Assembly: GCA_017508385.1 (NCBI GenBank)
Contig: JAFVZB010000085.1
Span: 17,199 to 81,198, forward strand
From: Lentisphaeria bacterium
GTDB lineage: Bacteria; Verrucomicrobiota; Lentisphaeria; Victivallales; Victivallaceae
Direction: 5' to 3'
Length of the DNA: 64,000 nt
Shown: piece by piece, positions 16,708-25,378 of the stretch
Layout: every line of letters starts with the position of its first letter
Numbering within the stretch: the stretch's first letter is position 1
Made by a program: the position numbers and the translations under genes
Notes under the pieces: model-generated
The model's input: the letters and a program-made list of their open reading frames with translations, nothing else
Told to the model about the DNA's origin: nothing
The model's database searches: none

Positions 16708-18432
16708 ATGGAAAAAGCAGGGAATTTGTGGTATCTCAAGGGAGATATGCATATCCACTCGCACTATTCTGATGGCGGACGCCTTGAAGAGGTCATTGCC
16801 CGGGTTGTCAACTGCGGCTTTGATTTTTGCGCCATAAGTGACCACGATACTTTTGCAGGAAGCCGTGCCGCACTGGAAACAGTTGAGAGCTGCCGAAGCA
16901 ATACTCCCATCATAATCCGCAGTCAGGAGTCAACCTGTGCGGGATGCCATATCCTCTCATACGGTACTTGGAATAAATACGACCGTGCTCTGCCGCTCGA
17001 TGAGGTTTGCCGCAGTATCAGAGCCGCAGGAGGTTATGCGGTTGCCGCCCATCCCGATTGGCAGCCGACCCGCAAAAATTTCCGTGAAAGCGGAGTTTTT
17101 GCCGCTCTGGTCGAAAACGGCTTGCTCGATGGAGTTGAGCTGATGAATTTCCCCGAACCGTCAAGCGAAGCCGATATTGCCGACGAGTGGACGAACCGTT
17201 ACTATTTTGAACGCAGTGCGGCAGGAGAACCGTTTTGTGTGACCTGCGGTTCAGATGCTCACACCTCCGCAGATATCACTCCTGAGCGTTTTCTGGCAGT
17301 TTTTGCCGAGACTCCGGATGAAAAAGGAATACTTGATGCGATATTCCGCTACCGCCGTTCCGCTGCGGTTTGGGGAAATTGCGTTATCGGCACTCCCGAA
17401 GCGTGTGAATTGTACCGTTCGGTCTGCGGAAAGAGGCACCGTGATGAAGAAATCACAGTGCAGCGTGAAATTTGCTCCGACGGCATAAAATTCAAAGTTT
17501 CAGGAGCAGAAAAAACATTTTTTTATGGTGATATCAAACAGCTTGCCGATGATACCTTTTTCAAGCCCGGATTCGACCGCGGAAACGCTTTGCTGATAAG
17601 CAAAAAAGGTCAGGCGGCGCAGGCGGAATATATCGGCATTGCCGACCGGGTTGAGGTAAAGTGTATTCCGGTCATGGAAAACGGCACAATAAGAGCACAT
17701 TTTTCAACTTCATGCTGCGATGAGCTCGTTTTCAAGTGCCGGGTGAATGGAAAAGAGTTTGTTTTTGACCGCTCTCCTTATATTTGCGGAACTCTTCTTG
17801 AGGAGCAAAATGATATTTCCATCGAGGTGTTCAACCGTGACGGAGTGATCGTCGGGAAAAAGCATTGGGATTTCCCCGTTTGTGTGCCTGACAAATGGTA
17901 TTGGTTGTCAAAGTTGACTGCCGACCTGCCTGCTCCTGACGGTATTGAGCCGTCGGCGAAGTTCAAATTCAGCAGGCAAAACGATGATATCATCCTCGAT
18001 ATGGAAGTGACCGACCATCTCTTTTGTCAGCCGTACGGCGGAACAGGTATGTATATGGGCGACTCCGTGCAGTTCGGATTTGATTTCGAATGTGCCGCAA
18101 GCGAAAATGATTTGGTCGAACGCAAGGTGTGGGAGTTCGGTATTTGTGTCACCGAAAGGAACACCGGGGATTTTGTTGTGTATAATACTCCCTCCGCCGC
18201 CGCTCCCGGAGTTCCGGCTAAGCTGAAACATTCGGCGCAAAGAAAAAACGACACGACATCTTATCGGGTCGTGGCGGATAAAAATTTTTCCGGAGCAGGA
18301 GCCGTTTTCGGTTTCAACATGATTTTCAACATCAACGACGGAAACGGCAGGCGTGGATATCTTGCGTGGCGCAACGGTATCGGAGACCGAAAAAAGTCCG
18401 CTGATTGGGGCTTTGTGGTGGTCGAAGGATAA
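16708..18432 (+). CDS. PHP-domain phosphoesterase fused to a CBM9-like domain
   Basis: 574 residues. The N-terminal PHP domain (about 1-230) has metal-binding motifs KGDMHIHSHYSDG, ISDHDTFAG, AAHPDW and a GSDAHT segment late in the domain. The C-terminal ~190 residues resemble a CBM9/DOMON-type sandwich (TGMYMGDSVQFGFDFE, then FGFNMIFNINDGNGRRGYLAW). No signal peptide is visible, which is odd for a carbohydrate-binding module. A PHP enzyme would hydrolyse a phosphoester, perhaps on a sugar. It is the last gene of the run that starts with the amino-acid importer; the functional link is unclear. Confidence 0.75.
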   Translation: MEKAGNLWYLKGDMHIHSHYSDGGRLEEVIARVVNCGFDFCAISDHDTFAGSRAALETVESCRSNTPIIIRSQESTCAGCHILSYGTWNKYDRALPLDEVCRSIRAAGGYAVAAHPDWQPTRKNFRESGVFAALVENGLLDGVELMNFPEPSSEADIADEWTNRYYFERSAAGEPFCVTCGSDAHTSADITPERFLAVFAETPDEKGILDAIFRYRRSAAVWGNCVIGTPEACELYRSVCGKRHRDEEITVQREICSDGIKFKVSGAEKTFFYGDIKQLADDTFFKPGFDRGNALLISKKGQAAQAEYIGIADRVEVKCIPVMENGTIRAHFSTSCCDELVFKCRVNGKEFVFDRSPYICGTLLEEQNDISIEVFNRDGVIVGKKHWDFPVCVPDKWYWLSKLTADLPAPDGIEPSAKFKFSRQNDDIILDMEVTDHLFCQPYGGTGMYMGDSVQFGFDFECAASENDLVERKVWEFGICVTERNTGDFVVYNTPSAAAPGVPAKLKHSAQRKNDTTSYRVVADKNFSGAGAVFGFNMIFNINDGNGRRGYLAWRNGIGDRKKSADWGFVVVEG

Positions 18433-18504
18433 AATAAATTTCAAACCGTTTGAAAAAAGAGTCCGGCGGTATTACAGTATATAAAAAACAAGGAGATTTT
18501 ACTT

Positions 18505-19095
18505 ATGAAAAGATATGCAGAAATTGAACGCAATACCAGAGAGACTCAGATAAAACTTGCCATCGACCTTGACGGAAGCGGCAAAAGTTCCATTTCCACC
18601 GGAGTCGCTTTTCTTGACCACATGCTCACCCTTTTTGCCCGTCACGGACTCTTTGATTTGACCATTCAGGCAACCGGAGATCTCGATGTTGATGCCCACC
18701 ACCTCTTTGAAGACCTCGGACTTGTGATGGGTGAGGCACTTTCCCAAGCCGTCGGCGACAAGGCGGGAATAAAACGCTACGGCAACTTTCTTCTGCCCAT
18801 GGATGAGACTCTCGTTATGATCGCTCTTGACCTCTCTGGCCGTCCCGGACTCTATTATACCGTCAACCCTCCGGCATCTGTGGTCGGAAGCGTTGACCCG
18901 AGACTCTTCCACGAGTTCTTTCAGGCTCTCTGCGTCAAGGGCGGAATAAATATGCACATCCGCCAGATAGCCTCTGAGGAGATCCACCACCTCTACGAGG
19001 GTATCTTCAAGGGATTTGCCAAGGCTCTCGATATGGCGGTGAGTTTCGACAACAGAATCGAGGGAGTCCTTTCAACCAAGGGGTGTCTCGACTGA
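18505..19095 (+). CDS. hisB: Imidazoleglycerol-phosphate dehydratase
   Basis: 196 residues, the standard single-domain length. Metal-binding histidine motifs are DHMLTLFARHG, DAHHLFEDLG and SEEIHHLYEGIFKGFA, with FFQALCVKGGINMHI between the last two. It dehydrates imidazoleglycerol phosphate in histidine synthesis. AAGGAG precedes the ATG by 13 bp, and a likely promoter (TTGAAA, 17 bp, TACAGT) lies upstream, so this starts a new unit away from other his genes. Confidence 0.97.
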   Translation: MKRYAEIERNTRETQIKLAIDLDGSGKSSISTGVAFLDHMLTLFARHGLFDLTIQATGDLDVDAHHLFEDLGLVMGEALSQAVGDKAGIKRYGNFLLPMDETLVMIALDLSGRPGLYYTVNPPASVVGSVDPRLFHEFFQALCVKGGINMHIRQIASEEIHHLYEGIFKGFAKALDMAVSFDNRIEGVLSTKGCLD

Positions 19096-19097
19096 AA

Positions 19098-19817
19098 ATG
19101 GCACTGCCACGCAGAATTTTTGTCACCGGTTCAGCCCTGCGCACCGGAAGAGCGGTAAGTTTGCATCTGGCATCTCAGGGAGCACAGCTTGTGCTCCACG
19201 CCAACCGCAGTTTTGACGAAGCCGGAAGTTTATGCAGACTCCTGCCGGGAGACGGGCACATCGCCGTTTCCGGAGATTTTGCCAGTGACGGCGATGTGGA
19301 AAAACTCTGTTCTTATGTTGCTGCTTGCGACGGAGTCGTGCTCAACGCCTCATGTTACCGCCACGGTTATTCCGGCGGAGACCCCGACTTTGACCGTCTG
19401 CTCGAAAAGGTCAATCACACTTCTCAAATGCGGCTGCTCACAGCTTTTGTTCAAGCTGAACATCCTGACGGCGGAGCAGTCGTTGCCATGCTCGATCAGG
19501 CGGTCTCAGGCTGCGAAGACAACCCCTATCTTGCCAGCCGCAGAGCTTTGTGGAAAGATATGAAATCTCTCGCCGGAGAATATGGCAGATCCGATTTGCG
19601 CTTCAACGCCATAGCTCCCGGACCGATACTGCCTCCGCCCGAACTTGGAGAGACAGGCATGGTCAAAACTCTGCCGACACTTCCATTGCGCCGCAGTGTT
19701 GCGCTCGAAGATATGGCAAAGAGTGTGGAGTTTCTGCTTTCCTGCCGCTCAGTTACCGGAGCCTTGCTTTTCGTTGACTGCGGGCAGTCACTTGCGAACC
19801 GAACTGAAAAACTTTGA
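19098..19817 (+). CDS. Pteridine-reductase-like short-chain dehydrogenase
   Basis: 239 residues. The NADPH loop TGSALRTGRAVSLHLASQGAQLVLHANRS matches the TGxxxRxG pattern of PTR1/FolM pteridine reductases, as do the AMLDQ segment (catalytic Asp) and the C-terminal GALLFVDCGQSL. The catalytic Tyr is in YLASRR, where Arg replaces the usual YxxxK lysine. ATG 19098 sits just after the hisB stop; a GTG at 19083 inside hisB is an alternative start. The likely role is reduction of a pterin or folate; the K-to-R change makes activity uncertain. Confidence 0.75.
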   Translation: MALPRRIFVTGSALRTGRAVSLHLASQGAQLVLHANRSFDEAGSLCRLLPGDGHIAVSGDFASDGDVEKLCSYVAACDGVVLNASCYRHGYSGGDPDFDRLLEKVNHTSQMRLLTAFVQAEHPDGGAVVAMLDQAVSGCEDNPYLASRRALWKDMKSLAGEYGRSDLRFNAIAPGPILPPPELGETGMVKTLPTLPLRRSVALEDMAKSVEFLLSCRSVTGALLFVDCGQSLANRTEKL

Positions 19818-19834
19818 TACAGGAGTTTATTTTT

Positions 19835-21604
19835 ATGGAAAAGAAATTACAGCTTTGCGGACTTGACGTTTCGCTTGAATGTGCAGCTCCCGGCAACTGG
19901 CAGTTCGCCTGCACCAGAGGCGGAGATGATAAAGTGGGGTATCTTTTTGTCACCCTCAATAATGAGAACGAGGAGAACTTTCCCGAGTTCACGATGAGGG
20001 TGCGTTTTCCGCAGAAAGAGGTGGTGTCGCGCTGGCAGGCTGACTCTTTCTTTGATAAAAACCTTGCTCCTGAGTGGAACAGTCCGTTCAGAAGTGAACT
20101 TGCCGTAGGTGCTCCCGTCATCGCCTACTGTTCACAGGATAACCGCAACCGTCTTGTCTGCTCCGCCTCAGAGGCTCTGCGCAAAATCGAGTGGGCGGGC
20201 GGACCTCACGAGCATGACTTTTTCATCGAAAGCCGCATGAAGTTTTTCACCCAGCCCGAGGCTCCGGCAAAGGAGTACAGTGTGGTACTGCGTTTCGATA
20301 CCCGTGACATGCTTTTCAACGATGCTGTTGCAGAGGCTTTCAAGTGGTTCGAGCAGTTCTATGAGCCGATTCCGGTTCCCGAAAGCGGACTTGAAGCGTG
20401 GTACTCCACATGGTACAGCTATCACAAAGAGCTCAAGGATTCCGAAATCGAAGAGGAGTGCCGCAGGGCAAAAGCTCTCGGCATGGGTGGAGTCATCGTC
20501 GATGACGGCTGGCAGACCGATAAACATGACGGAATTTACGACTACACCGGCGATTGGGAAGTTGCTCCGTCACGCATAGCCGATATGAAAAAACACGTCG
20601 ATACCGTTCACCGCATCGGACTCAAATATATGCTCTGGTACTCAGTTCCCTTTATCGGCGGCAAGAGCAAAAATTTTGAGCGGTTCAAGGGCAAGTATCT
20701 CTATTCAGTTGAACGCATAAATGCCCATATCCTCGACCCCCGTTTTCCCGAAGTGCGTGAGTTCCTCACCGGAATATACCGCAATGCACTGATAAACTAC
20801 GGACTCGACGGCTTGAAGCTCGACTTCATCGACCGCTTTACCATCGCTCCGGGAATGGTTGACCCCGCCATCGCTGAAAATTATGCGGGCAGGGATATCA
20901 AAAATGTTCCCGAGGCTGTCGATGTGCTCCTGACCGGAATAACCCGTGAGCTGCGCAGTATCAGAAGTGATGTGCTCATCGAGTTCAGGCAGCACTATAT
21001 GGGCCCCGCCATACGTCAGTACGGAAATCTTATTCGTGCCACCGACTGTCCGGGGGATATCGTCGCCAACAGAGTCCGCACCATCGACTTGCGCCACAGT
21101 TCATGTTCAAGTGCAGTCCACGGCGATATGCTGCGCTGGCACGCCGGGGACTCAGTTGAAAGCTCCGCCCGTCAGATGCTTTCGGTGCTCTTTTCAGTGC
21201 CGCAGGTGTCGGCTCGACTTGCAGAGATCCCGCAGGAACATCTTGAAATGGTCCGCCACCGCATTGCCTTTTATCTTGAGCACAAAGAGACTCTTGTTTT
21301 CGGCAGAATAGTTGCTCCGCACGCCGACCAGAACTACCCCGTTGTGCGCAGTGAGGGAAAAAATGAGGCGATAACTGCACTTTACAACGAAAACAGCTTT
21401 GTCAAATTGAGTTTTGACGGAGTTGATACTGAGATACTGGTAAACGCCACGGCGGCAGATAAAGTTGCGGTCGAGCTGGATAAGGCGTGCGATGCAGTGT
21501 TCTATGATGTCTGCGGCAAAGAGTGCGGAACAGCACAACTCGCTCCCGGTCTGCAGATGCTCGCAATTCCGGTATCAGGTGAGTGCATTCTGAAAAGAGC
21601 TTGA
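19835..21604 (+). CDS. GH36-like alpha-galactosidase-type glycoside hydrolase
   Basis: 589 residues with a clan-D barrel: WYSTWYSYHKEL, MGGVIVDDGWQTD, LKYMLWYSVPF, then the nucleophile strand DGLKLDFIDRF (Asp) and RATDCPGD, where the acid/base Asp is expected. No signal peptide, so it is probably cytoplasmic, acting on imported oligosaccharides. The ATG at 19835 is preceded by CAGGAG; an in-frame ATG at 19814 lacks one. Neighbours are a sialidase-like protein and an alpha/beta hydrolase. Alpha-galactosidase is the most likely activity, but related clan-D specificities are possible. Confidence 0.82.
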   Translation: MEKKLQLCGLDVSLECAAPGNWQFACTRGGDDKVGYLFVTLNNENEENFPEFTMRVRFPQKEVVSRWQADSFFDKNLAPEWNSPFRSELAVGAPVIAYCSQDNRNRLVCSASEALRKIEWAGGPHEHDFFIESRMKFFTQPEAPAKEYSVVLRFDTRDMLFNDAVAEAFKWFEQFYEPIPVPESGLEAWYSTWYSYHKELKDSEIEEECRRAKALGMGGVIVDDGWQTDKHDGIYDYTGDWEVAPSRIADMKKHVDTVHRIGLKYMLWYSVPFIGGKSKNFERFKGKYLYSVERINAHILDPRFPEVREFLTGIYRNALINYGLDGLKLDFIDRFTIAPGMVDPAIAENYAGRDIKNVPEAVDVLLTGITRELRSIRSDVLIEFRQHYMGPAIRQYGNLIRATDCPGDIVANRVRTIDLRHSSCSSAVHGDMLRWHAGDSVESSARQMLSVLFSVPQVSARLAEIPQEHLEMVRHRIAFYLEHKETLVFGRIVAPHADQNYPVVRSEGKNEAITALYNENSFVKLSFDGVDTEILVNATAADKVAVELDKACDAVFYDVCGKECGTAQLAPGLQMLAIPVSGECILKRA

Positions 21605-21618
21605 AAGGGGAATCCGTC

Positions 21619-22779
21619 ATGCGCCTCATCGCCGACGAAAAGATATTTTACCGCTCACCCGACCCTCAAAATCTCTACTGCTACACTCCGTGGCTGGAAA
21701 ACGGTTTTGACGGCAGATTGCTTGCCTCATTCGATATCGCAGGTGATGGTTTGAAAAATGAGCCGGGACCACGCTCGGAAAAGGGCGATTACGGCGGAAA
21801 CCAAATGCGTATATATGTCTCTGACGACAAGGGCGTTTCATGGCGTGAAACCGGCAGACTCCCGATGCTGCACGCACGGGTGTTTGCCGCCGGAAACTCG
21901 CTCTACGCTCTCGGACACGGCGGAAAACTTCTCATCAGCCGCAGTGACGACAATGGTGAGACGTGGAGCACCCCGGCATGCCTCGATGAAGAGATGGTCT
22001 GGCATCAGGGAGCCTGCGGTTACGAGAGGCATGACGGCAAAATCTGGCTCACCATGGAAAAAGTTCCATACCTTGACCACTGGCAGGGCGGCGACCCGGT
22101 TTTGATGTGCGCCGATGAAAAGAGCGACCTCACCAGACGGGAATCATGGAAATTTTCCAATTTGCTCAAGTTTGAAGATATTGCTCCCCGTTATGCCGCC
22201 TCAGCTCCGGGAGGAGCTTTGGGTTACGCTTACCTTGAATCGAATGTGGTGCTGCAACGGGATGTCACCAATGAGTTTTACGGTAAATTTCTTGTCTTTC
22301 TGCGTTCTAACCGCTGCCTCTTTCCCGATACCGCCCACATCATCACCGGCGGAGAGCGTGCCGATGGCAAACTTTATCTTGAACCGCTCTCGGATAAACT
22401 CTTTTACCTGCCGTTCCCCGGAGGCGGGATGAAGTTTCAGGTCATCTACGATGAACCGAGCCGTCTCTATTGGCTGATAGCCAGCCACAGCACTTACACC
22501 ACGTTCACCCGTGATGATGCACTGCATCCTGAGGTGAAACGTTTTTCCGAGCGCAACCGCCTTGAACTCTTCTGCTCGCAAAACTGCTTCGATTGGAGCA
22601 GTGCCGGAGTCGTAGCGTGCGGAAAAAATCACCTTGAATCCCGCCACTATGCTTCGCTTCTGCCAGTCGGAGATGATTTGCTGGTGTTGAGCCGCTCAGG
22701 TGACTGCAATGCAAAAAATTGTCATGACACCAATCTGATAACGCTTCATAAAGTGCCTGACTTCCGCAGTCTGGCATAA
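21619..22779 (+). CDS. Sialidase-fold (BNR/Asp-box) protein
   Basis: 386 residues. Two Asp boxes (S-x-D-x-G-x-x-W type) are visible, SDDKGVSWRETG and SDDNGETWSTP, and a third weak repeat follows, consistent with a six-bladed sialidase-type propeller. No signal peptide is present. Asp boxes are structural, so an exo-sialidase activity is only one option. The ATG at 21619 follows AAAGGGG by 8 bp. It lies in a run with the GH36-like enzyme. Confidence 0.72.
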   Translation: MRLIADEKIFYRSPDPQNLYCYTPWLENGFDGRLLASFDIAGDGLKNEPGPRSEKGDYGGNQMRIYVSDDKGVSWRETGRLPMLHARVFAAGNSLYALGHGGKLLISRSDDNGETWSTPACLDEEMVWHQGACGYERHDGKIWLTMEKVPYLDHWQGGDPVLMCADEKSDLTRRESWKFSNLLKFEDIAPRYAASAPGGALGYAYLESNVVLQRDVTNEFYGKFLVFLRSNRCLFPDTAHIITGGERADGKLYLEPLSDKLFYLPFPGGGMKFQVIYDEPSRLYWLIASHSTYTTFTRDDALHPEVKRFSERNRLELFCSQNCFDWSSAGVVACGKNHLESRHYASLLPVGDDLLVLSRSGDCNAKNCHDTNLITLHKVPDFRSLA

Positions 22780-22806
22780 ACAAATCTAAGAGAAAGGAAT
22801 TTATTT

Positions 22807-23664
22807 ATGGACGACCACTTTATTGATTATGCGCTGCTGAGGTACGCAGGAACCGAAAAATATTTTTTTGAAAGCAATTACAAGATAGATTATCCCGAAG
22901 GCGAAGTGGTCGATTGGTACGGTTACCGCCGTCACAATTTTGAGCTTGAAAATTGCAAAGGTTTCATCGTTGAGCCTCCGTATCCGGCAAAAGGTCTGCC
23001 GTGGCACTGGTGCACTCAGTGGGCTGAGGCGTTTGTTCCCCGCACTCCGGCACTTCAACTGCTGGAAAGGGGATTCCATCACGTCCACTTCAATGTTTTT
23101 GAGACTATGTTCAACGATGAGGGAATTAAAAAGGTCGAAAAGTTTTATGCTCTTTTGCAGTCACTCGGATTTCACAAAAAGGCAGCCCTGACCGGAATGA
23201 GTTACGGCGGATTGTTCGCTCTGCGCTGGGCGGCAGAGCATCCCGAGACGGTCGGAGCGATTTATCTTGATGCGCCTGTGTGCAGTTTAGCTTTTTCAGC
23301 CGAGCGCAACGGGAGCAATGCTACTCCGGCACAGGTCGAAAGAAGCATCGGTGAGGCAAAGAAACACTATGCCGCCTATAATGTCAGTGATTGCGAAGGA
23401 TTGTTGAAGCATCCGAAAAATCCGCTCAACAACTACCTGCCCATTGCCAAAGCGCAGATACCGATACTTGCGCTCAGAGCAGGGCAGGATCAGTCAGTTC
23501 TTCCGGCGAGCAATATCGATGCATTTGCTTCACGCATGATCGAGGCGGGCGGAAATATAAAAATCATCAACCGCAATATGTACGGACACCATCCGCACGG
23601 TATGGATGACCCGACTCCGCTCACCGGATTTATTCTGCAAAATTATCCTGATATCACAGAGTAA
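22807..23664 (+). CDS. Alpha/beta-hydrolase fold protein
   Basis: 285 residues. The nucleophile elbow is GMSYGG (Ser132), the likely acid lies in RAGQDQSVLP, and the catalytic His in YGHHPHGMDD. The short N-terminal part WHWCTQWAEAF may form part of the lid. It probably removes acyl or ester groups from the sugars handled by the preceding two gene products. AGAAAGGAA precedes the start. Its end overlaps by 11 bp the end of the convergent thiE. Confidence 0.72.
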   Translation: MDDHFIDYALLRYAGTEKYFFESNYKIDYPEGEVVDWYGYRRHNFELENCKGFIVEPPYPAKGLPWHWCTQWAEAFVPRTPALQLLERGFHHVHFNVFETMFNDEGIKKVEKFYALLQSLGFHKKAALTGMSYGGLFALRWAAEHPETVGAIYLDAPVCSLAFSAERNGSNATPAQVERSIGEAKKHYAAYNVSDCEGLLKHPKNPLNNYLPIAKAQIPILALRAGQDQSVLPASNIDAFASRMIEAGGNIKIINRNMYGHHPHGMDDPTPLTGFILQNYPDITE

Positions 23665-24310
23665 AAGCGTTTTTCCACTTTTCCACTTCACGCTGCGGAT
23701 CTTCTGCGGCGGTGAAAGCGGTAACAGCGGCAACGTGTTTAGCTCCTGCGCTTCTGAGTAGAGAGAGGTGTTCCAATTTTATTCCGCCCATGACGGAAAA
23801 GGGACACCTTACCTGCGGAGCAAGCTCTTTCAGGAGTTCGATCCCCAGCGGAGACATCGCAAGACTCTTGGTGCCGGTGGGAAATATCGGACCGATATTA
23901 AGATAACCGCATCCGCCGGCCTGAGCGGCTTCGAGCTCTTCGAGGTTGTGAGTGGATATGCCGATAAGCAGTTGAGGAGCGATTTTTTTCGCTTCAATAA
24001 GCGGCATATCATCCTGCCCGAGGTGAACTCCGTCAGCGCCCGAGGCAAGAGCAAGGTCGATGCGGTCATCGACTATCATCAGTGCCTTGAATTTATCGGT
24101 CAATACTCTTGCTTGCTTCAAAAGTTTCAAGTGAGAGTTGTCATCCATATTTTTCTCTCTTATCTGGACGACTTTCGCTCCGCCTGCAAGTATCTTTTCA
24201 AGGATGAAGAGCGGTTCTCTTCTGGCGCAAAACTCCGATGATATCACCGGATAAACATCGGAGTTTTCAAAAGCCTTCACCCGCTCAGAAAGAGTGGTGA
24301 ACGTGCTCAT
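23654..24310 (-). CDS. thiE: Thiamine-phosphate synthase
   Basis: 218 residues. Motifs of the family are visible: [10 protein letters not shown] (HMP-PP site), [24 protein letters not shown] (magnesium/pyrophosphate site), [14 protein letters not shown] and [12 protein letters not shown]. It joins HMP pyrophosphate with thiazole phosphate. The N-terminal ~25 residues ([24 protein letters not shown]) are slightly longer than usual. The start overlaps the thi4 stop by 4 bp, so both are under the upstream TPP riboswitch. Confidence 0.93.
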   Translation of the reverse strand: MSTFTTLSERVKAFENSDVYPVISSEFCARREPLFILEKILAGGAKVVQIREKNMDDNSHLKLLKQARVLTDKFKALMIVDDRIDLALASGADGVHLGQDDMPLIEAKKIAPQLLIGISTHNLEELEAAQAGGCGYLNIGPIFPTGTKSLAMSPLGIELLKELAPQVRCPFSVMGGIKLEHLSLLRSAGAKHVAAVTAFTAAEDPQREVEKWKNAFTL

Positions 24311-25095
24311 TTTTTCAACTTTTCGATGATGAGATCTGCGGCTTTTTTACCTGACATGAGCATACCGCCGAAGATGGGACCCATGCGGTAACCTCCCATC
24401 ACGTTGTTGGCACTCATGCCGCAGGCGAAGAGTCCGGGATAGTACTCTTTGGTGTTTTCGACAGTCGAAGCCTCGCCCTTATCGACCCACATGGGTCTCT
24501 CTCCGAGGATGTTTCCGGTCGGAGTGTCGAGCTGTACTTTGGCTTTGTCAACCGCAAGACGGATGATTTCGCTCGGGTGACCGGTGCCGTCGAGCACGCA
24601 CTTTGAGAGCACGGTGAGCGGGTCAACGTGCATGCCCAACCGTTCAACAGGAGTCCAGTTGATCACCAATCCCCCCACCTTTTCGTCTCTGAAAACGATG
24701 TCCTCAACGCTAACGGAGTTGAATATTTTTGCTCCGGCATGAACCGCTCCGTAGATAAGGGCGCTTGCCATCTCGACAGAGTCAAGGGTGTGGTAGCCGG
24801 GAGCGTTATCAAGTTCACGGTGTTTGATGCCGAACTCGTCAAGAATGTAAATGGCATCATCCTGCACTACTACTTCATTGAAGAGCATACCTCCGCCCCA
24901 GGTGCCGCCGCCGGGAGCAAGTTTGCGCTCAAAAATTGCGACTTTCACTCCGGCATCAGCCAGAGTTTTTGCGGCGACCAGAGCGGAGGGACCGCCTCCG
25001 ACAATGGCGACATCGAGCGTAAGATTGGTTCTGAATTTTTCCGCAAAATTGCGGATGATGGCGTCCGAAATGGTGTTTTCGACAACTTGTGACAT
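24307..25095 (-). CDS. thi4: Thi4-family ADP-thiazole synthase, His-type (sulfide-dependent)
   Basis: 262 residues with an N-terminal dinucleotide fold ([21 protein letters not shown]) and [14 protein letters not shown]. The segment [14 protein letters not shown] has His where yeast Thi4 has its sacrificial Cys205, as in methanogen Thi4 enzymes. It should therefore use free sulfide catalytically instead of destroying itself, which fits an anaerobe. The ATG at 25095 is preceded by GAGGAA; the longer frame to 25152 runs into the riboswitch platform. No thiG or thiS was seen nearby. Confidence 0.92.
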   Translation of the reverse strand: MSQVVENTISDAIIRNFAEKFRTNLTLDVAIVGGGPSALVAAKTLADAGVKVAIFERKLAPGGGTWGGGMLFNEVVVQDDAIYILDEFGIKHRELDNAPGYHTLDSVEMASALIYGAVHAGAKIFNSVSVEDIVFRDEKVGGLVINWTPVERLGMHVDPLTVLSKCVLDGTGHPSEIIRLAVDKAKVQLDTPTGNILGERPMWVDKGEASTVENTKEYYPGLFACGMSANNVMGGYRMGPIFGGMLMSGKKAADLIIEKLKK

Positions 25096-25237
25096 AATGT
25101 TTTCCTCATTTTCAGGAAACCTCATATGCCGGACGGGGTCAATCTGAAACATATGTGATTTCCTACGCCGGCATTATCCGGTTCAGGTTCCATGGGTGTG
25201 ATCTCAGCCGTGCCCGCCTTTCGGGAACGGCACCCCA
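25096..25237 (-). promoter_or_regulatory. TPP riboswitch with ribosome-site sequestering platform
   Basis: On the minus strand 25237-25159 holds the THI-box landmarks in order: GGGGTGCCG, GGCTGAGAT, ACCTGAACCGGATAATGCC and GCGTAGGAAA. The platform up to the ATG contains TTTCCT, which can pair either with AGGAAA over the Shine-Dalgarno site of thi4 (7-nt loop) or, as part of a 15-position helix with 14 pairs, with the 3' strand of the aptamer's P1. No U-tract follows, so control is probably at translation. Confidence 0.95.
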
Positions 25238-25301
25238 AACACATTGTTTATAATATGCCACAAGTTTATGAAAAATGCAAGTCTTTTTATTTTAGCTTTT
25301 T

Positions 25302-25377
25302 TCCTGATGAGATGATGCGAAAGAAAGCGTGAAAACTTTTTTATTTACCTTTACCTCCCCGTGTCGGGAACAGAGCC
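25302..25377 (-). repeat. MITE-like repeat, copy C, internally deleted
   Basis: Read on the minus strand it starts GGCTCTGTTCCCGACACGG, continues through GGTAAAGGTAAATAAAAAAG as in copies A and B, then jumps to GCATCATCTCATCAGGAAA near the other end. The central hairpin is missing and 76 of about 160 bp remain. It starts one base after the TAA stop of the 2-hydroxyacid dehydrogenase gene (25379). Confidence 0.8.
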
Positions 25378-25378
25378 T

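Noticed and set aside
25096..25152. Longer N-terminus for Thi4 starting at 25152
   Set aside because: It would be read from the riboswitch platform, has no ribosome site, and adds residues not seen in the family.
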